Source: Membranipora membranacea
Lineage: Eukaryota; Bryozoa; Gymnolaemata; Cheilostomatida; Membraniporidae
Length of the DNA: 64,000 bases
Assembly: GCA_914767715.1 (NCBI GenBank)
Contig: OU612072.1
Coordinates: 4,774,001-4,838,000 of the forward strand
Direction: 5' to 3'
Shown here: positions 24,401 to 36,200 of the stretch, piece by piece
How positions within the stretch are numbered: the first letter of the stretch is position 1
Layout: each line of letters starts with the position of its first letter
Made by a program: the position numbers and the translations under genes
Notes under the pieces: model-generated
What the model was told of the DNA's origin: nothing
The model's database searches: none
What the model saw: the letters and a program-made list of their open reading frames with translations, nothing else

Positions 24401-27400
24401 TATCGCTCGAGGCTATAGACAAGTTCTGAATTTCAATATCCAATGGGGTAATGCCATTATGTTTTGTTTTAGCCATCATGCTTCTCTTATTTTGGTTGGT
24501 ATCTGTGCCTATAGTATTTGCTAGCCAAAAAAGCACCTGGAATTCATTCGTTCATAGGAAAACACTTAAAATGGCGTTGACCTTTCTGTTCCAGACATGG
24601 TATCAACTCAATACAAATTACATTTGTATTGTCGTTAAATTCATGGTGCCGCTAACAAACAATGAATCTCATTTATATCAATTTTCACCTTCTTTGTTTG
24701 ACAGGTAAACCGAATACTCTAGACATCATTGTATTTGTGTTACTGGTTGTGTTTGTGGCACTAGCTATTATTGCGGTGGCTATATCATGCACAATTGTAT
24801 ATCTGAACAAGAGAAGGAAGGCACGCCGAGGCACCATCGCAACTGAAGTTGGGAATTCTGTTGATGAAGGTATTGTAGATGTGTAGAATGAGACGATGTT
24901 AGATGAACTATCATGAACTAAGACTAAGGTCATAATTAATTGGCCTGATATCTTTATCCATTCTTCTAAATGACAAACTTCTTTTTGAAATTCACAGTGT
25001 TTTTGATGAACTCATGCAATTTGTACGGTTGTGGCAAGACATATGTAGAATAGTAAGTATACAGGACATCGATTGTGAAATATACCTGTACAAAAAAAAA
25101 CTCACAAGGGTTCGTGGGCCAAATTATCACTTTAAGAGTTTTTTGATAATGTTGACTACATAATCAATTTGCTTTCGTTGAGCCTGCTAGATGACAATGT
25201 TTCAGAAAAAAAACTCAATTCAACTTTATACTTATATTGTCCTTGACAAGTCCCAAAGAATTTCTAACCACTTGAGGATAGTTAACCTTTGGAATTCACA
25301 GTGATATTTCATTAGGCCTTATAGTCGATTACAGATGTGGAGTGTTATAAGACACCTGATTGATCTGTTGACATATGAAGAGTTTTAACCTCTGGATATT
25401 GTTGAATATCCTTTCTTTTGTAGATGAGGAAGATGATATGGACTTGCCTGGGGAAACTGAGACTAAAGTTGACATTTCTCCTGAGGGGACTGTCAAGGTC
25501 AATATTTACAATTTGTTCTGTATTGGTTACTGTTCTCAGGTGTTGCCGCGTAAAGCCGCAATATTTCTTAATTGAAGAGTAAAAGGTTCATCGTGATATA
25601 AGGCATTTGTTGTTAGATATACTTTGGGATAGTACATTGAGCTTTTCGCCAATTAGCATCAATATCAGATGGCCAGTTTTATGAGTTTATGAGTCAACTA
25701 TGAGTGTTCGAACGGATTGATGGTGAGCCAACACTCAGGGTTCAGGAGTCTGTGGAATGAGACAGTTTAATTCTAGGAGTAATCAACTTAAAGTCATTCA
25801 GGCCAATCAAGACATGAGTATCCAAAGCAACATGTTATTTAACTCAACATTTAGATATTATTGCTTATCACTGCGTATCATTGCTATTTTATCACAGGTG
25901 ACAATGATTCGCCGCCCCTCAGCTGCCGGAAGGAGGTTGAGCTCTTTGAAGGGCGGCTTTGAAGATTCTGCTCCCTCAGGGATAATCGGACCGAGGCGAG
26001 GGTCTCTTGCTGAGAGGAGACTATCAGTTTCCAGGTATTACTTTGCTATGATTGATGATGCATTAAACAGGCGATAAGCTGGTGAACAAAATGGATTTCA
26101 CAGTAAATGAACATAACAAATGATAAACGTATCATTATTGATTTTGCATTTAATTGATTTTGATTGCAGGAGACGTTCTCTTGATGTCAAGAGACTCTCG
26201 ATGGCAAATGAAGCGTTAATGGTGGCTGAAACTTTGAGGAAGTCAGTCAGCCCCAAGACTGGAGGGAGAGGTGTTAGCTTCTCAGGACAGGGCCAGGGAG
26301 ATGAAATGGCTGCTATGATGCAAGTGGAAGGTCAGAATAGAATAAGAATTAATGTGTAACACAGAGGTGATTGGAAATGGCTCAAGCAAGCAAGAGTATC
26401 AAAAATTTGAATATAGGGGAATAGGGTTGGCTTGAGGTCTTTACTCCAAAGCTGTAACCTGGCCTGCCTGCAAACCAAAAGGCAGATTGGCATTGTATGA
26501 GCATAGTCTGGTGGTATATGAGGTATTATGATAGATTTCACCGATGGAAATCCTAACTCCAGTATGTGACAAGTAAAATATCAAAAGTTGGGTCTCTTTT
26601 CTTTAAAGGCACTAACATTTATGTGAGGAAGTCGCTGATTCCACCTGGAACTCTGAAAGAGCCAGAAATAGATGAGGCTGAAGAAGACCAGGCAGGCAAT
26701 AAGGAGCACAGTGCAGAAGAAGATAAAGTTAGAGACGAACCTGAAAACCTCAACACAAAAACAGCTGTTACTGCTTTCGAAGACAAGGTACATAATGAAA
26801 CAGAAGAAGAAACATTGCAATTTGGAAATATAGAGTCGGTTGACTTGAGTTGTTTTAGAAAAAATGATCTCAAATGTACAGTTTTCTGGCAACCTTTGTT
26901 TTTGCAGAAGACGCCTGGACAAAAATTGGAGGTGCCAGATAAAGCTTGGGCAGAAACTGACTTCGAACAACCAACCTATGAGCAGTTAGTTGACGTAAAC
27001 CGTAAAGCCTCTGCAGCAGCTCCAGATGTGACAATTCCTGAATCACAGATGAGCCCAGTACAGGTATTATGAACTTGATTTTGCATTTATAAGTATAAGC
27101 CAGTTACCCGAGGGAAGTAAATATTACCTACTTTAGATGCCTCAGGTCAGAGCTTATATAGAGTTGAAAGGGCCGATAAAAGTAAGTTAGGTATAATGTA
27201 CTTGTAAAGGTATTCATAGACAGGATGTCATTAACCCTAGAAGAATTAACATCAGCTAGAGTTTAGATTAGATTAATAGTTTTGGGTTGAATTGTTGCTA
27301 TCTTTGGTGAGAGCCTTCATAAATATATGTTATCCTGCAAAACAACTTTAAATTTTCATGAGTACCTCAGATTTTGATGTTTTATATATATTTTATATTG

Positions 27401-27524
27401 TTTTACTTTGATAATAATGGATTTCTCCCACTAGATTATGCAGAGAGATCTGGAGAAACAAATGGTAGAGCTTGAGGATATAAGAGCAAAGAGAAAAGCA
27501 AATGAAAGTAAAATAAGATACTAA
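21494..27524 (+). CDS. Single-pass Ig-like receptor with multi-site basophilic phosphorylation tail
   Basis: Fourteen exons: 21494-21578, 21731-22369, 22676-22871, 23349-23439, 23964-24071, 24153-24224, 24294-24447, 24705-24869, 25424-25497, 25898-26034, 26170-26330, 26609-26787, 26908-27063, 27435-27524. They total 768 residues. The N-terminus has a hydrophobic signal (SYTFCLMLVLFRADQG). Residues 29-448 are extracellular with many N-x-S/T sites. An Ig-like domain (about 242-337) has VKCTSIGGYPAP and, past the intron, LRCVNKA. A second Ig-like region (about 338-448) has VTNVTCVIW. The membrane helix is at about 456-481 (IIVFVLLVVFVALAIIAVAI), followed by the stop-transfer KRRKARR. The tail carries six R/K-R-x-S sites (about 530-595), then an acidic part and a charged coiled end. 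No kinase or ITAM/ITIM is seen. It looks like an adhesion or signalling receptor of unrecognised family. The acceptor at 23964 is the least certain. Confidence 0.8.
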
Positions 27525-29397
27525 ATATCAAAATTAACCAACAGCGAGTATGTGAGAGTGTAAAATCAGAGCAGCTTTTACACAAGAGTAAACACTCTTA
27601 CCATCATACATCTCTTACTCAACAAGCATGGATGAAAAGGATCAGCTTAGGATTATCAAAAACAGCCTCATGAGGAATAAACCAATTTACGATGACAATT
27701 TATCATGAGCCTATTATGGTAGCCTGTTACCCTGTAATTTTGATGTTACCTTGGTATATTAATTTATCTCATTTTGATCAAATATATACATATCTTGGTA
27801 AGCAGTTAACCGCTTGATGATGAAGAAGACTCAGTGGAATTTGAACCATTATAACTTCCATTATAACAAGTGTGAATGTGTCAAAAAAACCTTACATGCC
27901 AGTGCAATTATCAAATTACTTTTCGAATTACTGCAGACTTTGTGTAACAGCCAACAGCAAAAGAAAAACCTGTGACAGCGCTCATCACAGTAAAATAAAT
28001 TTACTTTAAAAATACTCGTTACTTACTTACTTGCGTATAAACTTTTCTCAATAATCATGAGCCGATTGCTGGACGACATTTATATGTATGTAGCGATGAT
28101 ATATTTTCAAAAGAGTTGTGGATCCTTTTCTTCCAGTAAATGAAGTATTTCGCAAATGTTTGTGTACTTCAAACATCATTATTGAACATGACTCTTGACA
28201 ACAATAACAATAAACGTGTACACCAAATACCTAAACAGTAGACCATTTCTGTTCTCATTATTAATATGTCTGAAGCTGAATGGAATGGATCAGAAATTCT
28301 CAACATTGATTTTACCTTCCCTTTTGCTGCTCTTCTATGATTCAAATGAACAGCAAACAGGTGAGTGTTTCAATTTTACGGTATCCAGATATTTTCCCAA
28401 TGTTATTATCCCACCAATCAGTGTCCCACCAAGATCAACAGTTCATTTTCCCATTGTGCCATTTTGAGAGTCGAGACAAATCAATTTTTAAGCCATTTGA
28501 GATTACACAAAATCACATAGAAGATGGTCAAATGTAATCATCAAAATCATTATTGAATTTCCAGAAACAAAATCAAATCAAGGCGAATCTGTTCAGCAGC
28601 AATCAATTTCCTAAGTCCTTATAATAGATTGAATCACTGTTGTCCCATGCAAATTCTGAGCTTGTACTGAGTTGTTACCTCTTGGTTCGCCCTCGAAATT
28701 TGAATCAATTTCTATGTATTGAGATTGCGCTGAAACTTCAAAAACTGCTGCTACCACTGGGAATTGAAACCCGGCCTCTTTAGACAGAGCCTTTTTTGAT
28801 ACACAGATAAGATGATAATCAAACTGTTATGGGTCTATGTGGGTCTCGAATCCAAGTCCTCTATTATGGCCAAGCAGGCAACACTGCTACCACTGCGCTA
28901 TATCATCTAAGCACACAAGGAGCTGGAGCTTGTGATGATAGAGACGTTGCCTGCAGGTGCAATAGACCTGGGTGGGAGACCCACTTGCACCTGCATCTTA
29001 GTCATCATCTGTTCTGTGGAACTATTAGTAAAACATTTCATAATAAGTATTACACGAGCGAACAATCTCGCAGCCGCCTTTTTTGAGTATGTCGTTTTCA
29101 TTAATGTATCTCCATGGACAGCTTATGCCACAGTGTAATATATAATCTCTTTTTCTATTAGTGCAGCCAATCATGTCAGCACTGATATGGTATTTCACAC
29201 ATTCTGAGACTCCGTTGATCAGTGATGACTCATACCTGTAATAATATCAACAATAGACAACCTAGACAGACTAGCCAATATCTATTGGCAATATTGTGAG
29301 TGTGTGAAGCAAATAGCTAAGGCTCTACAACCCAGGCTCAAACTCATATCAAATTTTTTAAAGGGAGCAGATAATTGAAAATCTAGGATTCCCCTAG
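27525..29397. other. Intergenic region after the receptor gene
   Basis: It holds the receptor's 3' UTR, with a canonical polyadenylation signal aataaa at 27676-27681, about 150 bases past the stop codon. A tRNA-like minus-strand segment lies near 28.85 kb. No gene is visible; the short open frames at 28195-28537 have no domain features. Confidence 0.6.
28838..28908 (-). mobile_element. tRNA-like SINE head, minus strand
   Basis: On the minus strand the sequence tagcgcagtgg (28890-28900) matches the pol III A-box consensus. A near-match to the B box (ggattcgagacc, 28842-28853) lies at tRNA spacing. A second T-arm-like piece (gggtttcaattccc) occurs just to the left, near 28760-28773. No full cloverleaf folds, so a decayed SINE is more likely than a tRNA gene. 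Confidence 0.4.
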
Positions 29398-29492
29398 TAC
29401 ACCCTGAGATGCGTCAGAAGCTTGCCAGAGAACTGATAAAGAGTCATCCCAGTACAAACATGGTGTCAGGAGGTGATGAACTTTACTATTAA
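29398..29492 (+). pseudogene. Orphan last exon of an adenylate-forming enzyme paralogue
   Basis: On the plus strand this segment encodes a peptide with LARELIKSHPS and the ending GGDELYY before a TAA at 29490. The last exon of the minus-strand enzyme gene ending at 48619 encodes LARELIKTHPN and ADELYY before its stop. The match is too specific for chance. No other exon of this gene family was found on the plus strand nearby. The apparent acceptor (cctag at 29393-29397) gives the wrong phase relative to the family. It is therefore a relic of a third paralogue, carried here in the opposite orientation. Confidence 0.75.
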
Positions 29493-29740
29493 CCTATGAA
29501 GTATACATGCTACAAGTTTAGTAACTATTTGCAAAGACCACATAAATCATAGACATAACGATATGCAGCAGTTATAATTGATTGGAGACTGAGAGGTGAG
29601 GAAACAGAATATCGAAAAATCAATGTCTCTTTTTCAGCACTATTCTATTATCAACTATCTCCTAGTTCTTTTTTTCAAGGGCGAGAAGCAGTCTTATTAC
29701 TTTCAGCCTATGATGAATTAATTATATGCGTGTCCACAGA

Positions 29741-29762
29741 TATATATATATATATATATATC
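29741..29762. repeat. (TA)n microsatellite
   Basis: A short uninterrupted TA tract. Confidence 0.8.
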
Positions 29763-31197
29763 AGACTCAATGTCGGAGGTCAATTTGGATCAAGTTTTAG
29801 ATTCAGATTCAAGTTGCTCATTGTTTTTCATAGCACTCAATAGCCTGAATGTGAAGATCCTCACCTTCTGACACCATGGATTCACCTGGGATGACTCTTT
29901 TTCTTAGTTTGAAAGCTTCACAGTGTTTATATTGAAAATTCTAGAGTTTCTATTTTCAGCTCACTTTATTAATCTCGTGAGTATTTCCCAGGTCCTGGAG
30001 TATTGGCTATTTTGTCTCACACACCAAGAAAATACCATCGGCATTAGGTCAGCAATCTACTCATGGAGTTGACATGATTTTTTAAAAAAATAAGCGAAAG
30101 TTTATCAAGAAGTTCAAGGTCATGGTTAAAGACTGCTTTCAACTAGAATTTTTCTTTTACTGTAATACAAATTTTTGATAGAAATTCACAACATAGGGCC
30201 ACCTATATGGGAGCAGCTTGGGGCAGAATAAGAAAAAATAATACATATGCTCAGAATACAGTAGGCTTACAATCAAACTGACAGGGTACAAAATTTGGCC
30301 AGTGATCAGACTGATGCGTTGGGAAGAACATTAGCATACTCACACCTCTTCATGACATATTTGCAAAACAGTTTCAGGACTTGATTACGCCTATACGTTC
30401 CCAAGAACTGGTGTTTGGCGTCACTCCTGTTCCATCTTGCACACCTCATCAACAACAATCTCCCGTCTAACCTTTCGACTTTATTTTTAGAACCGACACT
30501 TTCGTTCCCAGCCAACTCTTTGACATGCAGTTGCTACACCACCAACAAGCTCACGAATCTGCAGTTATGAGAAGTCGGGCTTAAAACAAGTACAGGATGG
30601 CAAGTTATAAGGCAGTCCACTCACCATAAATTTCAGTAGACAAGTGCCACATGTGTAGCTGTCCCAAGGACACAGGTCAAGTCAGTCTTTGTCATATAAA
30701 GGTCAGGGTAGAATGATGGTAACTCCTTAGTATTATGAGCAGAGAAGACACTCCAAGATACATGTACAAAGTGTACATGTACAAAAATCATTACGATAGG
30801 AATACTCCACAGTGACCACACCACCACCACCACTGGGATTGCGAGTACCAGTTGGTCAGATACGACCCTAACCATTTTGTGTGGACTGGCACTGTTTCAA
30901 CACACTGCATAAATACAGAGTTTTTTACACCTAAAGAACTCATTTTTTCTTGAGCAATGTGACAAGGCTCAGTTATTTAATAACACAGTACTGTGTTATA
31001 ACTGGTAAAATTTACTAGCTTTAACCTGGCCTCTGAGCCTCATATTTTGCAGTTATCTTATCTTACCTTAAGCACTATCCTGTATCACGGCGCACCTTAT
31101 AGCGAGTTATGCAAATTTACTTATCTCTTCAGTTCGCGGCTTTTTCTCATCCAATTCATTCTAGACAACTGAAGGGAAAAGTCGTCTTTTCACAATC
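29763..31197. other. Intergenic region, nothing recognised
   Basis: Short open frames on the minus strand at 30306-30515 and 30633-30875 show no domain or repeat structure. This may include the 5' part of the tyrosine-recombinase element that follows. Confidence 0.5.
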
Positions 31198-31917
31198 ATG
31201 GGCCTTTGTTACCAGACAGAAGCCTGTAAATCTTCTGTGGAGTTGTGGATTGCATATCTGAAGAAAGAGGGCTTTGCTTACAGTACAGTACTGACCTAAA
31301 AGTATCCCTGGACTCAGAAAGACTCAAGATGCTGCTGAAAGGGTTTAGGAATTAGTCTACATCAGGCACGGAAACTGCAGTGTCTTCCATTTATCTGCTC
31401 AGACTTAACAGGGCAGCTGAAATACTTACTCCTTGAGTTGCGTGCCAATTTCGCTGCATGATGGCAGTAGCTTTTTACGGGTTTCTTCGACAATCAGAGT
31501 TTTGCACCACAGCTAGCTCCCATGCCCTTCTGTTCGGAGATGTGCATTGGTCAAAGGATAAAACATCTTGTCATTTAACTCTGAGGTCGTTCAAACACTC
31601 TAAGACAGAGGCCTAGGGTCAAACTTGTTGACAACTCCGGCGAACCCTTGAAACCAGTGCTGTTGCTACAGCAATACCTGGATTTGTTAGGGCATAAACT
31701 CCCTGAGTCGCCACTCTTTGATGTTTCTACCCAGGAGTTTGGGAAAATATTACAGTATGTAGCTGGTCGAGCGGGGATAAAGTCAAAGCTCACACCGCAC
31801 TGTTTCCGTCATGGAGGGGCTACTTGGGCTAGAAAGAGAGGATGGACCGCAGCTCAGATACAGGTTCACGGCAGGTGGAAATCAGATGCCTACTTAAGTT
31901 ATATTAAACATAACTGA
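31198..31917 (+). pseudogene. Decayed tyrosine recombinase of a Crypton/DIRS-like element
   Basis: The segment begins with a SAM-like N-terminal piece (ELWIAYLKKEGFAYSTV). It continues, in another frame, with FYGFLRQSEF, whose Arg fits the first catalytic box, and then HWSKDKTSCHLTLRSFKHSK. An open 89-codon end follows (31648-31917) with HCFR (the HxxR box), HGRW and the putative nucleophile in AYLSYIKHN. All catalytic positions R, HxxR, H and Y are thus still recognisable. At least one frameshift and stops (near 31299, 31433 and 31614) interrupt the reading, so it is not functional as it stands. The layout fits metazoan tyrosine-recombinase transposons. No reverse transcriptase or terminal repeats were found, so the class is undecided. 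Confidence 0.75.
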
Positions 31918-33232
31918 TACTTTATTGGGCTCTGTATTTGGCGAAAGGGAGTTCCGTTATAAACTCCTCTACTTTGGTGCTAAATTTTCCGCCTTTTCTA
32001 AAGTATCGAGGCCGATTTTCCTCCTATAAAGTTCTTGCCCTGCCCATGCTGTTCTCCAGCAACTTACTGTACTTACTTAATTGTTTATTTCTAACTTATT
32101 TGGGGTTAACCAGGAAATGGGGTAAAGTAGATCTCACACTGAGTAGAAAAGAAAATCAGCAGATGTGGTGAGTAACAAGCCAGTCTATATAATGTACATT
32201 AGAAGTACCACAAAGCCAAGGTGGCACCACCATTTATGCAGGCTACATAGCAAAAAAAGTATTTTCCTCTCACAACCCACGCACCACAGTGTTAGCAATT
32301 GGGACCAATATGCTTCAACTGCCACCACAGAACTTATTAAGCAGAGTAGAGGGGGGGGGGGGGCAGCAATCAATTCTAACCCTGAAAGTTGATGACTCAT
32401 ATGTACATAGTAGGGCAATCACTTGAAAGAAATATTTTTTATTTACTTTTCCCTACGATAAGTTGCATAACTGCATATGTGCAAACTTCAAATGAATACT
32501 GGCTGTTTTTGACATAGTGGAAGCTGTTCTGTAATGCAGTGCGTTGTGTCAATACCAACTCACAAAAAATGGTTATAAGTTTCATCTGGTCAATAAATAC
32601 TCACATTCATCCGTTGGAATTGATTATGGATTGCTTAGTGTATAAGCATAAATTTTGTATTGCTGGGTAGATTTCCCATAATCTTTTGTATAGCAATAGC
32701 CTGGTATACCGTTTGATGAGGGCTTAACGTGCTGCTTGAGTATCATATGTGCCAGCAACTGTACTCTAGATGAGCTTACCGATGAATGAATGAATCAATT
32801 TTTTTCACTCCCTGTTGATTTTAATTTAAACCAAAGAAGAAAATGAAATAGTTGAATGAGTCTGAGAATATTAACAGGCACTGGGCGTTTGGTGGGATAT
32901 ATATTTCCACTCATGTTCTTTCCATCCTGATAAAATTTACCTGGTATAGCTGCTTTGAGTTTACAAGACTTATCGCTAACAACCATAGGTAGTTATAAGC
33001 AAGAAGATTCAGCAATCATTGGTAGATAATCTCTGTCTGTTCTAGATAAACTATATTGAAAGTAATGCTCAAAAGCAAAATGTTTCTGTTAAACATTTTG
33101 GTAATCTTCTAGTATCATACGCAAATGTAAACAGATTGAAGCAAGGAATATTTACTGCACATTTCTGGCTGACTAGTGTGAAGAGTTCCTGGAAGCAATG
33201 ACCTCTGAGTCATATTAGGCAGCAAATCTCAA
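31918..33232. other. Intergenic region, nothing recognised
   Basis: It lies between the recombinase relic and the stop codon of the minus-strand enzyme gene. A run of 13 G at 32351-32363 is the only notable feature. The right end should hold the enzyme's 3' UTR. Confidence 0.5.
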
Positions 33233-36200
33233 TCAAAACACAGGATTGTCAACTAGAGGTGCAACACCGATATTCTCATCTGCCTCTATTCGTTCTATCA
33301 CAAGCTCCCTCAACTTCTTCAGGTCATGCTGGAAAAAACCACAGGATTTATTTAATGCTTCTATGTTGTCTGGAACATTAATTTTATGTGATGAAATGAA
33401 TATTGTTCTATTCCCAAAGCAACTAACCAGAACGTAGTTCGGAAAAGGCAAAGTTTTCTGTACCAATTGCTAAATATTTTTTGTGCACTGACCACGCCCA
33501 TTCCTAACAAGTGTCAGTCTCTTAAAATGATTAATATTCCTTAAGATTATACGGTTAATTGTTACCTTTCTAAAGTTCGGAGTCAACGGTAACTCATCAA
33601 AGCATAATACTCTACTAGGGAACTGTATCTGCGACAACTATAAGAAATACACATAAATGGGATTTAGATTCAAGGCAATTATTGGATTGAGTGAGAAAAC
33701 GGGCCCCCACGGCCCTCCAACTTGTGACAAAATTCATCATGAACTTATTTATGTTGAACCAAAAGTCCTGTAGGTTTTCTGAATTTACAAAATTTCCTGT
33801 GTTTCACTTGTTATATGATCACTATTATTAAGTTAAATTACATTACCAACGAGATAAGAAGGACATGCACAAAATATTTGGAGATGCTTATTCGCTTGGA
33901 TTACAACTTGATTATGATCTCGAGTCCCTAGTTAATACTCAATTAAAGAATCAAAATTATGTTCGCATGGGTGATTCTAAAATGCTGTTGATGAGATGGG
34001 ATACCTATTCCTTGTGGGGAAATTGAGATGCAATTTGAAAAGGGCGCCAGCTACTATACTATACTAATATAAACTACTCTATCTTTAAACTCACCCCGAC
34101 ATTTTTACAGTAATCTATCGTCGCATCTACACTCAGCTGTGGTGCCCCATCAATCATCCTGGTAAAACAAATACCAAAGATTGAATAATAGTTATATGTG
34201 ATTTTGTTAGTTATAGCTCTTAAACAGCAGGTCTTATCTTTAGCTCAGGTTGCTTTACCTTTTTGAAGAGGTAGAGGCCACAATCGCCGGAAGTGAATGG
34301 CAAGCATGCTAAGCGATTGGGCCATATCACCATCACAAAAAAATGGAAGGTTTGATGGCGCTAAACCGGTGTGTTCTCTCACCCGACAAGGTCATTCTAT
34401 TCCACCATTGCCACCACAGCATAAATGTAGTAGAATTTTATGATCTTACATGGCCCACTACTGGGACCTTTTGTAGTTTTTAGCTGAAACACATGCATTT
34501 CCATGAGTCAGTCAGAAGACGGGAAGTACACAGGGAGTGTTTACACCTGATGGTGTTGGAGGCTGGAGCAATGAGCCTTGAAAGCTTTCATATCAAACAT
34601 ACCTGATGCAATAGACAAGCTCATCACCTGTAAGGTCACTGAGTCGGTATGACACCACCTAGAAAAATTAGCACAAATTGTTACTGCCTGTGGGCTTTAA
34701 TCTTGAAAGTGAATATGAATATATGAGTGAAAGTCCTTATCTCTCTGATTTAAGATGGCTAACAAAGTGATTTAGTGTATAATATTTAGATATATTGTGT
34801 TGATTACCTTAAATTCCTTGATAAGTGGATGTCTTGCAATGGCCTCCTCTATTGCAGACGGCCACACTACTCTTCGTTCAACATTGAATTTGATTCCCTC
34901 ACCAGCTCTTCCCCTTACAGCGAACGTCCCATCTTCAAACATCACTCCAACGTCACTTAAAAGATGATCAATTTATATAAGTCTTTATTTAAATGATTCT
35001 TCGGAAATTTCCAATATCCATAAACACACTTTGTCATAAGAAATACTAAGCAGAGACCAAGTGAAAATACTGCATCTCAATATAAAAAAAGCTTATATTG
35101 TATGAACTTCAAATTTAAGTTTGTGCCAAAAACTGGGATACTAACAGGCAAAAAATCCAAGAACACTGAGGAGTGGAACCCTTCTTTGTTTTTTTAATTA
35201 ATGAGTATACCCTGTCTTCAAGAAGCTGTCTGTAGTAAATGCTCCTCTTTTCATCTCTTCTTCACCTCTATAGCCGGCGAATACCATCGGTGACTTTATC
35301 TCAATCTGCCCATCTGACCCAATATCAACTATATGCCCTTCTTCATCTACCAGCCTTATCTACAAGAGGAGATCAGAGAGAATTAAGTTCACACCAGCAC
35401 ACATAGAGCATTTGAGGCACTGCCCCTACTACGCCAAACTGACTTAACTCACACCAAATATTCTATTCATGAGATAAGAATTGCACAATGAACCATTTCT
35501 GTAACATTTCATAAGCAATTATCATCACTCTCATTCATGCTAGGATATGTTTACATTTGTTCAGATCTCTCACCTCTGTTCCAGGTAGTGTAGAATATTT
35601 ATCACCAAATCCAATCGCAATAACTATACACTCTGACATCCCGTAACAAATCTCAAATAAAAAAGGAGCAAAGTTCTTACCCTCTCAGTCAAACCATCAA
35701 GTGAGTACAGCGCTGTTATGTACTGGGAGAACCAGTAATCTAACGGACTGCATATCACAATCTCACTTACTCTTTGAGTAGCACATTTTGCTACATTCTA
35801 CTGACGGTATATTATGCCAAAGTGCTACCGAACAATGGGCGATGTAAGCTTCAAAACCCCTTGTAGGTATCCACAGTGTTAAACAGGTGATCAAATATGA
35901 TGATCTGGAACGGATTCGAGTGATAGAATAGCTGACCTTCTAACATAGGCGTATTTAACTATCTCGAACTCTCGAATGTTAGAGGCAAGGATGGTTAGAG
36001 TGTTGGGAAAAATGTTCCACCCTCGAATCAAGTAATGAGGAATTGTCTTCTTTTTCTGTTGTTATTATTAGTTGTCCTCTCTTTGTCACTGGACATAAAA
36101 GTAAAATTTTGATATGAAACCAGTAGACTTTTTGTTGTCTATTGACATTCCAAGGTCATCTTAATTAATACTTTGGGATGCAACGAAGTTACAGGAAAAT

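Noticed and set aside
26566-27072. Single uninterrupted 168-codon exon in the receptor tail
   Set aside because: The frame is open throughout, but good splice sites at 26787/26788 and 26907/26908 define a 120-base intron with less coding-like content. I kept retention as an option only.
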